This document shows, in pieces, positions 7,148-17,080 of a stretch of DNA of 17,177 nt; position 1 is the stretch's first letter; each line of letters starts with the position of its first letter. The notes beneath the pieces are model-generated. The model saw only the letters and a list, made by a program, of their open reading frames with translations, made no database searches and was not told the DNA's origin. The translations under genes were made by a program, and so were the position numbers. Source of the DNA: Deinococcus malanensis (GTDB taxonomy: Bacteria; Deinococcota; Deinococci; Deinococcales; Deinococcaceae); assembly GCF_014647655.1 (NCBI RefSeq), contig NZ_BMPP01000034.1:1-17177 (forward strand). The letters are read 5' to 3'.

Positions 7148-7298
7148 CTGTTCTTCACTGTCGACTGTGCAACGCTACATGCATCAGGGAGTGTCTTTTG
7201 CAGGGGGACTATTTACTTATTTTTAGCGCATGCCTTTTTAAGGTGAGCCACGTCAGGATACCAAGATATCCAACTTTTCCATTCAGGAGGATCAGAAG

Positions 7299-8692
<1,394 letters not shown>

Positions 8693-8696
<4 letters not shown>

Positions 8697-8791
8697 AAAT
8701 CCTGGTGACCGGCAGCGCCGGATTTGTTGGCAGTCACCTGACCGAACGCTTTCTCCAGGAAGGTCACCAGGTCGTGGGGGTAGACAGGTAA
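8693..8791 (+). pseudogene. 5' fragment of an NAD-dependent sugar-nucleotide epimerase/dehydratase (SDR)
   Basis: Thirty-two codons are left: [20 protein letters not shown] and then [12 protein letters not shown], followed by TAA. This is the first beta-alpha-beta unit of the extended short-chain dehydrogenase family, with the Rossmann GxxGxxG (GSAGFVGS). The next residues would normally be N(F/L)..G, so the break falls right after the Asp that binds the NAD ribose. The gene overlaps ugd by ATGA, so the intact gene was most likely a UDP-glucuronate decarboxylase or epimerase using the ugd product. The sequence after 8791 shows no continuation in any frame, which points to a deletion or insertion joint and not a point mutation. 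Confidence 0.85.
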
Positions 8792-9181
8792 TGCTCCAGG
8801 AAATTCTTCAAAAATCATCCGCTCACTTCCGAGGGTAAGGCACTCTGGAGGGAAATCATGGCAATGCAACGGGCGCCCTTCATCCGCAGCGGATCGAGCC
8901 TGTTGCGCCGCTGTACACCCCAAGCGCCACAAAGACCTGCCATTACAGCCTCGAGGGTGTGGGAACGGCGTTCGAGGATGGCCTGGTTCTGGACGGGTAC
9001 CCGTGGTTTCCGGAGTTCCGCAGGACCGTAGCCGTTTCGAACGTCTCCACAAGGTGCATGTGCCTGTACGACTTCCCATGGAAACACGCTCTAGAAACGC
9101 TCAAATGCTCCCAGTGGCGTCCGCCACCCGCACGCACGAAGCTACAGGCACCTTCACCGCCAAACTTCCGGAGGATTTCAC
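8792..9181. other. Stretch without a recognisable gene
   Basis: About 390 bases separate the epimerase stub from the lipoprotein. Several frames are open because of the high GC content, but none has a ribosome site, a family motif or a continuation of the cut epimerase. The breakpoint that destroyed the epimerase lies at its left edge, so the stretch may be the edge of a former insertion or the residue of a deletion. Confidence 0.5.
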
Positions 9182-9958
9182 ATGCGCGCACTCATCCGCC
9201 TGGCCGCCCTACTCACGTTCATTCTCAGCTTCACCCTCAGCGCCTGCGGCCAAACGTCCGCCGTGGAGAGCGCCCCCACCATCGAAACGCAGCGCCAGAG
9301 TGCCGGCAGCGTCACGCTCGCCACCTCCGACGTCACTGTACGCCTGAAAGACAGCATCACCGTTCCCGTCACCATCACCATGCCCAGAAACACCAAAGGG
9401 CCCGTTACCCTGCGTTTCGACGCCCTCAGCGAACCCAGCGGCGCCACCCTCAGTGCACCCACCGTGGACGCTCCGCGCGGAGGCAGCGTGACCGTGCCCG
9501 TCACCATCACCGGTGAACGGACCCTGATAGGGGTCAGCGCATACCGCGTCACTGCCCTTGCCGGCACCACCGTCATCGGCAGCGCCGACCTGAGCGTGAA
9601 CGTCACGCACGTGAACGTCACGTTCACCTTCGAACCTGGCGAGGTCAGCGCACCCGGAAGTTCCACCGTGAACCTCATCGTGGTCGTGAACGCCGACTCG
9701 CATAAGATCCTGCCGTTCACCGTGCAGCCTGTTATGCGTTTCAGCAGCGATTACGGCGACCTCACCAATCCTGGCGCCACCTACACCGTCACGGAACTGC
9801 CTGCACGGATTCCTGTGTCGTTCACCTTCAGTGACTCCAGCACCCTCTCCGTGAACGCGATCAAGTTCGACGTGATGTTCGGCGGGCTCCAGGCGCTCGG
9901 CGCGACGTACCAGCCGCGTTACCTGAACGCCAACTTCATCTGGAACGTGCAACGCTGA
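9182..9958 (+). CDS. Secreted lipoprotein with beta-rich repeats, unknown function
   Basis: The product has 258 residues. The signal peptide MRALIRLAALLTFILSF ends in the lipobox LSAC, with Cys22 as the anchor. The mature part is Thr/Val/Ser-rich and beta-rich, with at least two Ig-like units of the pattern S(I/V)TVPVTIT (around residues 59-67 and 104-112), suggesting tandem extracellular beta-sandwich modules. No catalytic residues are seen, and there is no Cys after the lipobox. AGGAGG stands seven bases before the ATG. Transcription probably ends at the hairpin at 10136-10176. It stands alone between an operon remnant and a convergent gene. A structural or adhesive envelope role is an inference. 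Confidence 0.82.
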   Translation: MRALIRLAALLTFILSFTLSACGQTSAVESAPTIETQRQSAGSVTLATSDVTVRLKDSITVPVTITMPRNTKGPVTLRFDALSEPSGATLSAPTVDAPRGGSVTVPVTITGERTLIGVSAYRVTALAGTTVIGSADLSVNVTHVNVTFTFEPGEVSAPGSSTVNLIVVVNADSHKILPFTVQPVMRFSSDYGDLTNPGATYTVTELPARIPVSFTFSDSSTLSVNAIKFDVMFGGLQALGATYQPRYLNANFIWNVQR

Positions 9959-10135
9959 CCCACTCCTGAACGTTCGTCGCGCTGATTTGTGGCGCGGCGC
10001 ACGTGTCACGTACCGAGTGGGTCCCGTCGGCCCTCACCGCCAGCAGGCACTCCACGTTCATCCGCTGTTGAGATCAGGCTTGAGGCGACCCTCTGGATGC
10101 CAAGGTTGACGGCAGGAGGCCGCTCTCCTTCAAGT

Positions 10136-10176
10136 CAAGCCCCACAGGCTGCGCACCTGTGGGGCTTGATATTTTT
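10136..10176 (+). terminator. Strong intrinsic terminator after the lipoprotein gene
   Basis: CAAGCCCCACAGG (10136-10148) pairs perfectly with CCTGTGGGGCTTG (10156-10168), a 13-bp stem with a 7-base loop, followed by ATATTTTT. It stands 180 bases after the lipoprotein stop and 90 bases beyond the end of the convergent DoxX-like gene. A complementary A-rich stretch is lacking on the left side, so it acts mainly on the plus strand. Confidence 0.9.
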
Positions 10177-10259
10177 CCATTGCCGAAGCGCAGTCATCTG
10201 CGGCACCCATGTCAGCTGAATGGGCCTGCCTGAACCAGCGTGCGTCCGGTCGACCAGCC

Positions 10260-10880
10260 TCAGGGTTCACGATGAAAACGGCGGCGAAACCTCTGGTGAA
10301 GGGCTTGCGTACGCTCAGCAGTGTCGGCCGCCCGGGCGTCCATGATGAGTTTCCCTCCTCGTGCTGTGGCACCTACCACCAGCCCAGCCGACATCAGTAC
10401 CAGGTTCTTGACGATGTACTGGCCTTCCAGGTTAGGTACCCAGGGCACAACAGTGAAGGTCTCCTGGGGAAAAAATACCAGAGGCAGGAAGGTTCCAGCC
10501 ATCTGTGCGAATAGCAGCAGCAAGGTCAAGCGCAGGAACTGGCCGGTCAGTAACCCCAGCCCAATGGCGCATTCCCAGATGGCCAGCACCGGCAGGCTGA
10601 CGCCCGGGGGCACAGCACCAAAGGTCAGGACGGAGATAGTCCGGGTCGCAAGACCTTCGGCGGAACTCACTCCCGGGAAGAACTTCTGCACCCCGAACCA
10701 GAAGAAAATGATCCCGAGGGATAGGCGCAGCAACGTAATGCCATGTTGTGCCCACCAACCAATCAACCGGGCATCCAGGAGATTCAGTTGAGCGCCAATC
10801 TGCGATTTGCCCTCGGTCGTCAGAAGGGACTGGGGGCGGATTGGTCCTGCGCTGCGGTCAGTGGGTTCAATGCTGCTCAT
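10260..10880 (-). CDS. DoxX/DUF417-like four-helix membrane protein
   Basis: This is a 206-residue membrane protein with four predicted helices: GITLLRLSLGIIFFWFGVQK, then a segment around VSLPVLAIWECAIGLGLLTG, then LRLTLLLLFAQMAGTFLPLV, then YIVKNLVLMSAGLVVGA. The first helix with LR..LG..F.WFG..KFFPG and the IVKNLVL motif before the last helix fit the DoxX/DUF417 group. Family members are linked to quinone-related redox or oxidative-stress functions, but the exact role here is unknown. The start at 10880 has GGAGG five bases upstream. The soluble N- and C-terminal tails (residues 1-40 and 175-206) are polar and likely cytosolic. It is a single gene, converging on the terminator at 10136-10176. 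Confidence 0.8.
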   Translation of the reverse strand: MSSIEPTDRSAGPIRPQSLLTTEGKSQIGAQLNLLDARLIGWWAQHGITLLRLSLGIIFFWFGVQKFFPGVSSAEGLATRTISVLTFGAVPPGVSLPVLAIWECAIGLGLLTGQFLRLTLLLLFAQMAGTFLPLVFFPQETFTVVPWVPNLEGQYIVKNLVLMSAGLVVGATARGGKLIMDARAADTAERTQALHQRFRRRFHREP

Positions 10881-10949
10881 TCAGGCCTCCAGCAGGAAGA
10901 AGTCGAAATCCATTCCTGGTCTGACCGGGTATATGCGGTAAGGGCGGAT

Positions 10950-11072
10950 TCAGATGTTTGGGCGTTCCTGCAACGCCGCGTTGTACAGGCTGCGGCATAG
11001 ACGCAACTGTTCGTTCAGCGCGGCTTCCTGCGCCTTCGTGGGGTTGAGTCGGTATCTGAAGGCTTTCAGCAT
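10950..11072 (-). pseudogene. tnpB: TnpB (IS200/IS605 OrfB) N-terminal stub
   Basis: A 40-residue frame reads MLKAFRYRLNPTKAQEAALN and then EQLRLCRSLYNAALQERPNI before TGA. This is the well-known N-terminus of TnpB, the RNA-guided nuclease ancestral to Cas12 (K.F.YRLYPT..Q...L...L..CR..YN.AL). Everything after the first two helices, including the RuvC active site and zinc finger, is missing. The ATG directly follows the tnpA stop (TGAATG), as in tnpA-tnpB elements. No omega-RNA or right end was found, so the element lost its whole right portion. Confidence 0.85.
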
Positions 11073-11363
11073 TCAGGCCCTCGTCTTCTGTTCCGCGATG
11101 TACCGCTAAATGACTTCCGCGCTAACGTTGCCCGCCGTGCTGACCCAGTAGTTCCGAGTCCACAGGGACGGCATGGTTTGCAGCTTCGAGAACTCCTGCC
11201 GCAGGACGCGGGAGGTGAACCCCTTGAGGGCGTGCATCACCTGGGTAGGCGACACATCCGGGTCGGTGCCGAGGAACAGGTGAACGTGGTTGGGCATGAT
11301 TTCCAGCGCCACGATGGTGATGCCGATCGCGCGAACCACCGAAGCGTACTGGCTGCCGAACAT
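11073..11363 (-). pseudogene. tnpA: TnpA of an IS200/IS605 element, truncated and with a nonsense codon
   Basis: The frame contains VALEIMPNHVHLFLGTDPDV, the HUH metal-binding motif (HVH) of Y1 transposases, followed by HALKGFTSRVLRQEF and LWTRNYWVSTAGNVSAEVI. A TAG at 11106-11108 then interrupts it, and RYIAEQKTRA continues in the same frame to the TGA at 11073-11075. The TAG replaces what is normally a Lys or Gln codon just before RYI, in the helix after the catalytic-Tyr region. The N-terminal 40-odd residues (YHLVWCPKYR region) are also missing, because homology stops at about 11350. The copy cannot encode a working transposase. Confidence 0.85.
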
Positions 11364-11583
11364 GCTGGCCGCTCATGGGTTCATCAAGTCCATTTCAGGT
11401 CGCGGGTACAAACAGCTCGGGAAGGAAAGCATGGCGCCCGGGCACGACATGTACGCGTTCGAGCGTGGGAGCACAAAGCTGATGGTGATCGCGCAGCATT
11501 ACGACCGCTCGGGGATTATTTCCTTCACGAGCAAAGCGTTGCCCACGACCGTCCTGCTGACGGTGGTCACCAGCGCGAAGTAG
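11362..11583 (+). pseudogene. Unrecognised protein fragment beside the IS200/IS605 remnant
   Basis: A plus-strand frame ends at TAG 11581-11583. It includes HGFIKSISGRGYKQLGKESM and, further on, AQHYDRSGIISFTSKALPTT. Its composition looks like true protein, with alternating charged and hydrophobic residues, but no family was recognised. The only start codons lie at or inside the tnpA remnant, so the real 5' end was probably lost when the IS landed. If read from ATG 11362 it has 73 residues. No ribosome site is seen. Confidence 0.4.
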
Positions 11584-12212
11584 GTACTCCCCTGTCCACG
11601 GCCAATCAGCTGCTGTCCCTCAGGCACTTGCGCGCGGACATGAAGCCGCTGCGCGAGTGGTGGCGTGCTGGGCCCGCGCCCTACCTGCTCGGCGGGATGA
11701 CGGGCGTGCCAGCTGGATTATGGATGCTGTACAACCTCCCAGGCGTCACCCTGACGGTCACGTTCGGAGCCTTCCTGTGCGTGTACGCCCTGTACTCGAT
11801 CTTTAAACCCGACACCCTGGCGTTGACCCTGCCCTCCGGTCCTGCGGCGGCCGTGAGTGTCGGTGCCCTGGGCGGCGTGATCGGTGGCTTCACGGCCTTT
11901 CCCGGAGCGGTCGTGGTGGTATGGGCTGGACTGACACGCCTGTCCAAAGCGGACACCCGCGCGGTCGTGCAGCCGTACATCCTGGGGATGCAGCTGCTGT
12001 CCCTGACCGTGCTGGCTGTGACCCAGCCGTGGACCTTCGGGCCTTCTTTCTGGCATCTGGGTGTTCTGGCGCTGCCGTTCGTGTTGGGGTGCACTTTGAT
12101 GGGGTTGCGGTTGTACTGCCAGTTGTCGGATTTCAACTTTCGGCGGGTGACATTCCTGCTGCTCGGCTCGTCGGGGATCGGCATCCTGATCAAAAGCCTG
12201 CCCGCTTTTTAG
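11584..12212 (+). pseudogene. TauE/SafE-family permease lacking its N-terminus
   Basis: From ATG 11640 the frame encodes 190 residues with about six hydrophobic segments, including YLLGGMTGVPAGLWMLYNLP, a glycine-rich helix SVGALGGVIGGFTAFPGAVV, and the last helix before IKSLPAF. The repeated GG..GG..G..G pattern and two-half layout fit the TauE/SafE (DUF81) anion permeases. Homology-like sequence (STANQLLSLRHLRAD) already begins upstream of the ATG in the same frame, where the family has PxNLL..WRxR. So the first one or two helices are missing and the gene is 5'-truncated at about 11584. No ribosome site precedes the ATG. Substrate (sulfite, sulfonate or another organic anion) cannot be told. 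Confidence 0.7.
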
Positions 12213-12228
12213 GTCCGCTGAATCACGA

Positions 12229-12258
12229 CTTCACTCGGGCGGGCTGAGCTTTTTGATG
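12229..12258. repeat. Direct repeat copy 1
   Basis: CTTCACTCGGGCGGGCTGAG followed by CTTTTTGATGC is found again at 13478-13510 with two extra bases (AG). It lies 16 bases after the permease stop. CTCGG/CTGAG could form a short hairpin followed by a T-run, so it may work as a plus-strand terminator. Confidence 0.75.
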
Positions 12259-12530
12259 CTGACGACCTCCAGCGCGCAAAGTGACATCACGCAGGCGGAC
12301 ACCCTGCACGCAAGCTCATACCTGGTGATGTCATCCGCGTTCGTTACCTTTCTGGAGCAGGTGGAGACGTTCCTGAAGTACTGGCAGGCAAACAGCGTGT
12401 CGAACAGTTGAAGGCGGGTGATTGGGCGTAGGCCCCGTGTGGGTGCCTGCGCCTTCCCTGACGTATCTACGGGCGCGGACGGAAAGTCGGCCACCCTCCC
12501 CTCTGATGAGGTCGGCTGCTGTCCGGAACG
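12259..12530. other. Stretch without a firm gene; one 51-codon frame
   Basis: A plus frame from ATG 12256 to TGA 12409-12411 begins MLTTSSAQSDITQADTL and ends in LKYWQANSVSNS. It has no ribosome site and starts inside the repeat, so it is not called as a gene. Nothing else was recognised before the end of the next gene at 12531. Confidence 0.4.
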
Positions 12531-13076
12531 TCAGAAGGTCTTGCGCGTAACCGGAATGCTGACGGTGCCGTGCTCGGTCGGGCACACCGCGAACCCTTTT
12601 CTCTGGAGGAGGGAGCATCTGAAGTTGAAGGTCAGGAAGTCGTCGCTGACGTACATCACGTTGCCCTTGACGAAAGGAGGGGCCATCAGCGCGGCCATCC
12701 CTGCGACGCGGGTCTGGCCTTGCGCGTCGACCCACTGGCGGGTGTGCAGCGTGCCGCTGCCGGCGACGAACTGGAGCATCAGGTTGTCCGGGCCGGCGGG
12801 CACCTTGAACCACGAGCCCTGCGGGCGGTCGAGGTTCTCACGGCCTGGGTACCAGATCACCTCGCGCACCAGCGGATGCGGAGCCTGGACGGAAGCGCGG
12901 GTGACCTTGGCTGCCGAGCGGATGAACGCGTCAATGTCCACGTATTTCGTGTCTTTCTTGGGCGTGATGGCTGCGCCGGTCGCCTTGAGATTGGCCGGGA
13001 GGTGAAAGCCGGTGGACACGGCAGCCAGGGCCACGCCTCCAGTCAGGGCGGCGGTCAGCAGCAGGCGTCTGGTCAT
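12531..13076 (-). CDS. Exported hypothetical protein with one Cys pair
   Basis: The product has 181 residues. It begins with a Sec signal peptide (MTRRLLLTAALTGGVALAA, cleavage near residue 19-28). The mature domain has two Cys (Cys154 in FNFRC and Cys165 in FAVCP), spaced for a disulfide outside the cytoplasm. The middle part (VREVIWYPGRENLDRPQGSW and VPAGPDNLMLQFVAGSGTLH) suggests a beta-rich fold. No family was recognised. The start at 13076 has GAAGG two bases upstream, which is close but usable. It is transcribed away from the small gene at 13186, so the 110 bases between them must carry both promoters. Together they form the segment flanked by the direct repeats. Confidence 0.72.
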   Translation of the reverse strand: MTRRLLLTAALTGGVALAAVSTGFHLPANLKATGAAITPKKDTKYVDIDAFIRSAAKVTRASVQAPHPLVREVIWYPGRENLDRPQGSWFKVPAGPDNLMLQFVAGSGTLHTRQWVDAQGQTRVAGMAALMAPPFVKGNVMYVSDDFLTFNFRCSLLQRKGFAVCPTEHGTVSIPVTRKTF

Positions 13077-13185
13077 ACCTTCATGCTAACCCAATCTTAT
13101 TCTCACGAATAGCTGGGTTCCACTTGAAGAGCATCCCCCTTCCGGTACGCCAGGCCATAAGTGACCCCTCTGGTAGGCTGGAGGG

Positions 13186-13416
13186 GTGCTCAAAGACGAT
13201 ATGGCGATTCACGCTGGCATTCCCGAAAAGGCCGTGAAAGCCGCACTGCAAAAGCTGGACGAAGCCGACGAAGGCGTCACCTGGGACCTGAGAAAAACCC
13301 GGGCGGGTCGCCCGATCAAAGTGTACTTCGAAGCCCAGAGCATGGCGCAAATCCACGCGGCCAAAAAGCGCCTCGAGCAAATCCTGGGTGACGCAGGCTT
13401 CGACCTGTACCCCTGA
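13186..13416 (+). CDS. Small alpha/beta hypothetical protein
   Basis: The product has 76 residues from GTG 13186, or 71 from ATG 13201. It starts with a helix-turn-helix-like segment (MAIHAGIPEKAVKAALQKLD), followed by a short beta region (VTWDLRKTRAGRPIKVYFEA) and a long charged helix (MAQIHAAKKRLEQILGDAGF). No family was recognised. A small DNA- or RNA-binding protein is possible because the first 30 residues resemble a winged-helix start, but that is inference. The box TAGGCT lies six bases before the GTG, as in Deinococcus leaderless promoters, which favours the GTG; a GGAGGGG just before the GTG is too close for it but could serve a later start. Confidence 0.6.
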   Translation: MLKDDMAIHAGIPEKAVKAALQKLDEADEGVTWDLRKTRAGRPIKVYFEAQSMAQIHAAKKRLEQILGDAGFDLYP

Positions 13417-13442
13417 TCTCATCAGCCAGAGCTTGTTGAAGG

Positions 13443-13467
13443 AAAAAGCCCTGCGGCGCGGCAGGGC
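13443..13467 (-). terminator. Intrinsic terminator (minus strand)
   Basis: On the minus strand GCCCTGC, a 6-base loop and GCAGGGC are followed by TTTTT (13443-13447). It is a backstop for transcripts from the recA side and protects the convergent small gene at 13186-13416 from antisense transcription. Confidence 0.75.
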
Positions 13468-13477
13468 AGGGAACCGC

Positions 13478-13510
13478 CTTCACTCGGGCGGGCTGAGAGC
13501 TTTTTGATGC
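13478..13510. repeat. Direct repeat copy 2
   Basis: This is the second copy of the sequence at 12229-12258, same orientation, 1249 bases away, differing only by the insertion of AG before CTTTTTGATGC. Confidence 0.75.
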
Positions 13511-13637
13511 CTCAGGTTACGCCGTGCGCCCTGACACGAGTGTCACCGCGGGTTCCTCAGGGGAGGAATGCGGGCCTATCAGCGGGACACAGCTCCCGGT
13601 ACCGCATGCCCAGCCTGAGGGCCAGGAGGCGGAGTAC

Positions 13638-13666
13638 AAAAAAGCCCCGGACGCAGAGATCCGGGG
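13638..13666 (-). terminator. Intrinsic terminator of recA
   Basis: On the minus strand CCCCGGA and TCCGGGG form a 7-bp stem with an 8-base loop, followed by CTTTTTT. It lies 19 bases beyond the recA stop codon. Confidence 0.92.
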
Positions 13667-13684
13667 TATGTCGTCGCGTGACTT

Positions 13685-14761
<1,077 letters not shown>

Positions 14762-14794
14762 GAGGTCTCCAGGGGGTGAAGTTTGTTGGAACGT

Positions 14795-14823
14795 AGGTTA
14801 TTCCGCCTGCGTTATGATTTCAA
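14795..14823 (-). promoter_or_regulatory. recA promoter (-35 and -10)
   Basis: Read on the minus strand, TTGAAA (14818-14823) is followed after exactly 17 bases by TAACCT (14795-14800), which fits -35 and TANNNT-type -10 elements. Transcription should begin near 14788, giving a leader of roughly 27 bases that includes the ribosome site. Confidence 0.65.
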
Positions 14824-14828
14824 CGTAA
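14812..14828. promoter_or_regulatory. RDRM-like operator overlapping the recA -35 box
   Basis: TTATGATTTCAACGTAA has the 17-base length and the outer arms of the RDRM palindrome (consensus TTATGTCATTGACATAA, from memory), with 11 of 17 positions matching. RDRM is the DdrO binding site; DdrO is cleaved by IrrE/PprI after radiation. The motif covers the -35 box, so a repressor bound there would block RNA polymerase. The right arm has CG in place of CA, so binding may be weak. Confidence 0.5.
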
Positions 14829-14873
14829 TCCTAGCAGAGTGTTCAACCATCTCACTCCGGACCAGGTGCCCAC

Positions 14874-15413
14874 ATGCCTCCAATGCCTCCCACACTGGCT
14901 GACGATCCCTACCCGCACGCGGCGTACCTCGCCGTGACCGCGGACGGTGAAGTCATTGGCGCGGCGCAGGGACATCCGGGAAGCACACTGGTGCTGCACT
15001 TCATGCCTGACCTTGCGAGCGGTCCGGCTCAGTTCACGCTGCGGCCGCACAACGTGCCGGCTGGCCGTCAGGCACCGGCACTGGTGTGCCTCACCTCCCA
15101 GGGAGTCCCGGCAGTCGCGCGGCAGAAACGCGGGGGTCACTTCGTCGTGACGTGTTACGCCGAACGTCCGAGCCGGTTGAGTTTTGACGCGGTGTATGAA
15201 GCGTGGATCTGGAAACGCCTGCAGTTCATGGCCGCGAGCCCTGAAAATGCAGCCCGTCTCGCTGCTGGTGCAGCACACGGGTCGGGAGGGGAGGGTTCAC
15301 GCCCATCTTCAGGAGACCACCGGGGCGCGTCCATGCCCTTGCTTCCCTTCCCTCTGCCGGCCTTCACTCCGCACCGGCCATGTCCACGCGGCCAGCGCAG
15401 CCCGTGTCCCTGA
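14874..15413 (+). CDS. Hypothetical protein divergent from recA
   Basis: The product has 179 residues. The first 125 (HAAYLAVTADGEVIGAAQGH, ALVCLTSQGVPAVARQKRGG, SFDAVYEAWIWKRLQF) look like a real beta-rich protein with a strong third-position GC bias. The last 50 (GSGGEGSRPSSGDHRG onward) are Pro/Gly/Ser-rich and may be out of frame after a frameshift near 15260. No family was recognised. It shares the 110-base divergent region with recA, so the RDRM-like site could affect both. The start at 14874 is chosen as the first ATG; 14883 is an alternative. No clear ribosome site was seen. A minus-strand frame covering the same bases (14820-15278) looks like an antisense shadow. Confidence 0.5.
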   Translation: MPPMPPTLADDPYPHAAYLAVTADGEVIGAAQGHPGSTLVLHFMPDLASGPAQFTLRPHNVPAGRQAPALVCLTSQGVPAVARQKRGGHFVVTCYAERPSRLSFDAVYEAWIWKRLQFMAASPENAARLAAGAAHGSGGEGSRPSSGDHRGASMPLLPFPLPAFTPHRPCPRGQRSPCP

Positions 15414-15448
15414 CTGACCTGCCGACAGCTGGCGGGCCAAGCGTGGCT

Positions 15449-16560
<1,112 letters not shown>

Positions 16561-16563
16561 GGG

Positions 16564-16630
16564 GACCGATTCCGAAGTGAGCCTCAGAGCTCGTCTTGAT
16601 CCGAGCAGGATCTCTGGTTTGGAATCGGTC
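16564..16630 (+). ncRNA. Candidate structured RNA (hairpin 1) after the IS110 transposase
   Basis: GACCGATTCC (16564-16573) pairs perfectly with GGAATCGGTC (16621-16630). Inside lies a second stem, GATCC/GGATC with loop GAGCA, plus CAGAG/TCTCTG-like pairing, giving a closed hairpin with an internal loop. It begins three bases after the transposase stop and has no T-run, so it is not a simple terminator. IS1111-type IS110 elements keep their bridge RNA in this right-end region, so this may be part of one. Confidence 0.5.
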
Positions 16631-16672
16631 TTCTCATGCTGTATGTGGCCCTGCCGTCTGTTCTCCAAGGCG

Positions 16673-16714
16673 CAGACGCGATCTGGCGCGCTGCTCAGCG
16701 CCATGTCGCGTCTG
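16673..16714 (+). ncRNA. Candidate structured RNA (hairpin 2) after the IS110 transposase
   Basis: CAGACGCGA (16673-16681) pairs with TCGCGTCTG (16706-16714), and TGGCGC (16684-16689) with GCGCCA (16698-16703). The two perfect stems are separated by a symmetric 2+2 internal loop (TC/TG) and closed by an 8-base loop, GCTGCTCA. A stem of 15 pairs with a symmetric internal loop is what a bridge-RNA binding loop would look like, but a plain imperfect repeat is not excluded. Confidence 0.5.
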
Positions 16715-16778
16715 TGGCACCTGCTTTTCCAGCGTCTCTCTTGACTTCCAAGACAGCTGCTATTCGAGGTCAGTCACC

Positions 16779-17069
16779 TCAGGTGCGGTCTGAGTGGACG
16801 ACCCATTCAAAGGCTGGGAATTCTCCGAGGACGGATTCAATCAGTTCGTACCGCCCTTGAGTTAATCCCTGATTCAAATCGTCAAAGAAGGCTGCGAGAT
16901 CTGAGTAGGTGCGTATGGTGCCGTACTCAGCGTCTTCAATGGTCACCTGGCTTCCATCGATCAGGACGTAGCCGCCACCACCATCTTCACATAGAGGAAT
17001 GCGCTGACCAAGAGTGTCTTGAAGTCTGTGTTGCGTCTGCAGAACTCCACTGTGATCCAGCATGGTCAT
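16779..17069 (-). CDS. Small acidic hypothetical protein
   Basis: The product has 96 residues and is clearly acidic. It has a Gly-rich turn (CEDGGGGYVLIDGSQVTIED) followed by helices (YSDLAAFFDDLNQGLTQ, YELIESVLGEFPAFEW). No family was recognised. The start at 17069 lies 11 bases downstream of the stop of the gene to the right (17081-17083), so the two are probably co-transcribed; no ribosome site is seen. Size, charge and position after a basic C-terminal tail are what one expects of an immunity protein, but this is only a guess. The last codons lie in the uncertain right edge of the IS110 element. Confidence 0.55.
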   Translation of the reverse strand: MTMLDHSGVLQTQHRLQDTLGQRIPLCEDGGGGYVLIDGSQVTIEDAEYGTIRTYSDLAAFFDDLNQGLTQGRYELIESVLGEFPAFEWVVHSDRT

Positions 17070-17080
17070 GCCAAAAAAAA

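Larger units (their letters stand above)
10950..11363 (-). mobile_element. Degenerate IS200/IS605-family element
   Basis: The remnant spans the tail of tnpA and the head of tnpB in the standard order. Both outer ends are missing, and the flanks on each side are unrelated gene fragments. Confidence 0.8.

Noticed and set aside
8959..9516. Plus-strand frame of 185 codons
   Set aside because: It runs out of frame through the lipoprotein gene and becomes Arg/His-rich; no ribosome site or motif.
9209..10009. Long minus-strand open frame of 266 codons
   Set aside because: It is antisense to the lipoprotein gene, which has a signal peptide, lipobox, ribosome site and terminator. The antisense product is His/Asp/Gly-rich and low in complexity, as expected from GC-biased DNA.
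11178..11639. N-terminal extension of the TauE/SafE frame upstream of 11640
   Set aside because: Most of it is antisense to the tnpA remnant and overlaps another coding-like frame; only the last 15-20 codons resemble the permease family.
12256..12411. 51-codon plus-strand frame after the first direct repeat
   Set aside because: The start lies inside the repeat, there is no ribosome site and no recognisable family, so it is mentioned only as content of the stretch.
12229..13510. Two-copy repeat considered as a CRISPR array
   Set aside because: There are only two copies 1.25 kb apart with genes between them; there is no regular spacer pattern.
14820..15278. Minus-strand frame of 152 codons
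   Set aside because: It overlaps the recA promoter region and the plus-strand gene at 14874; its composition (Arg/Cys/His-rich) looks like a shadow.
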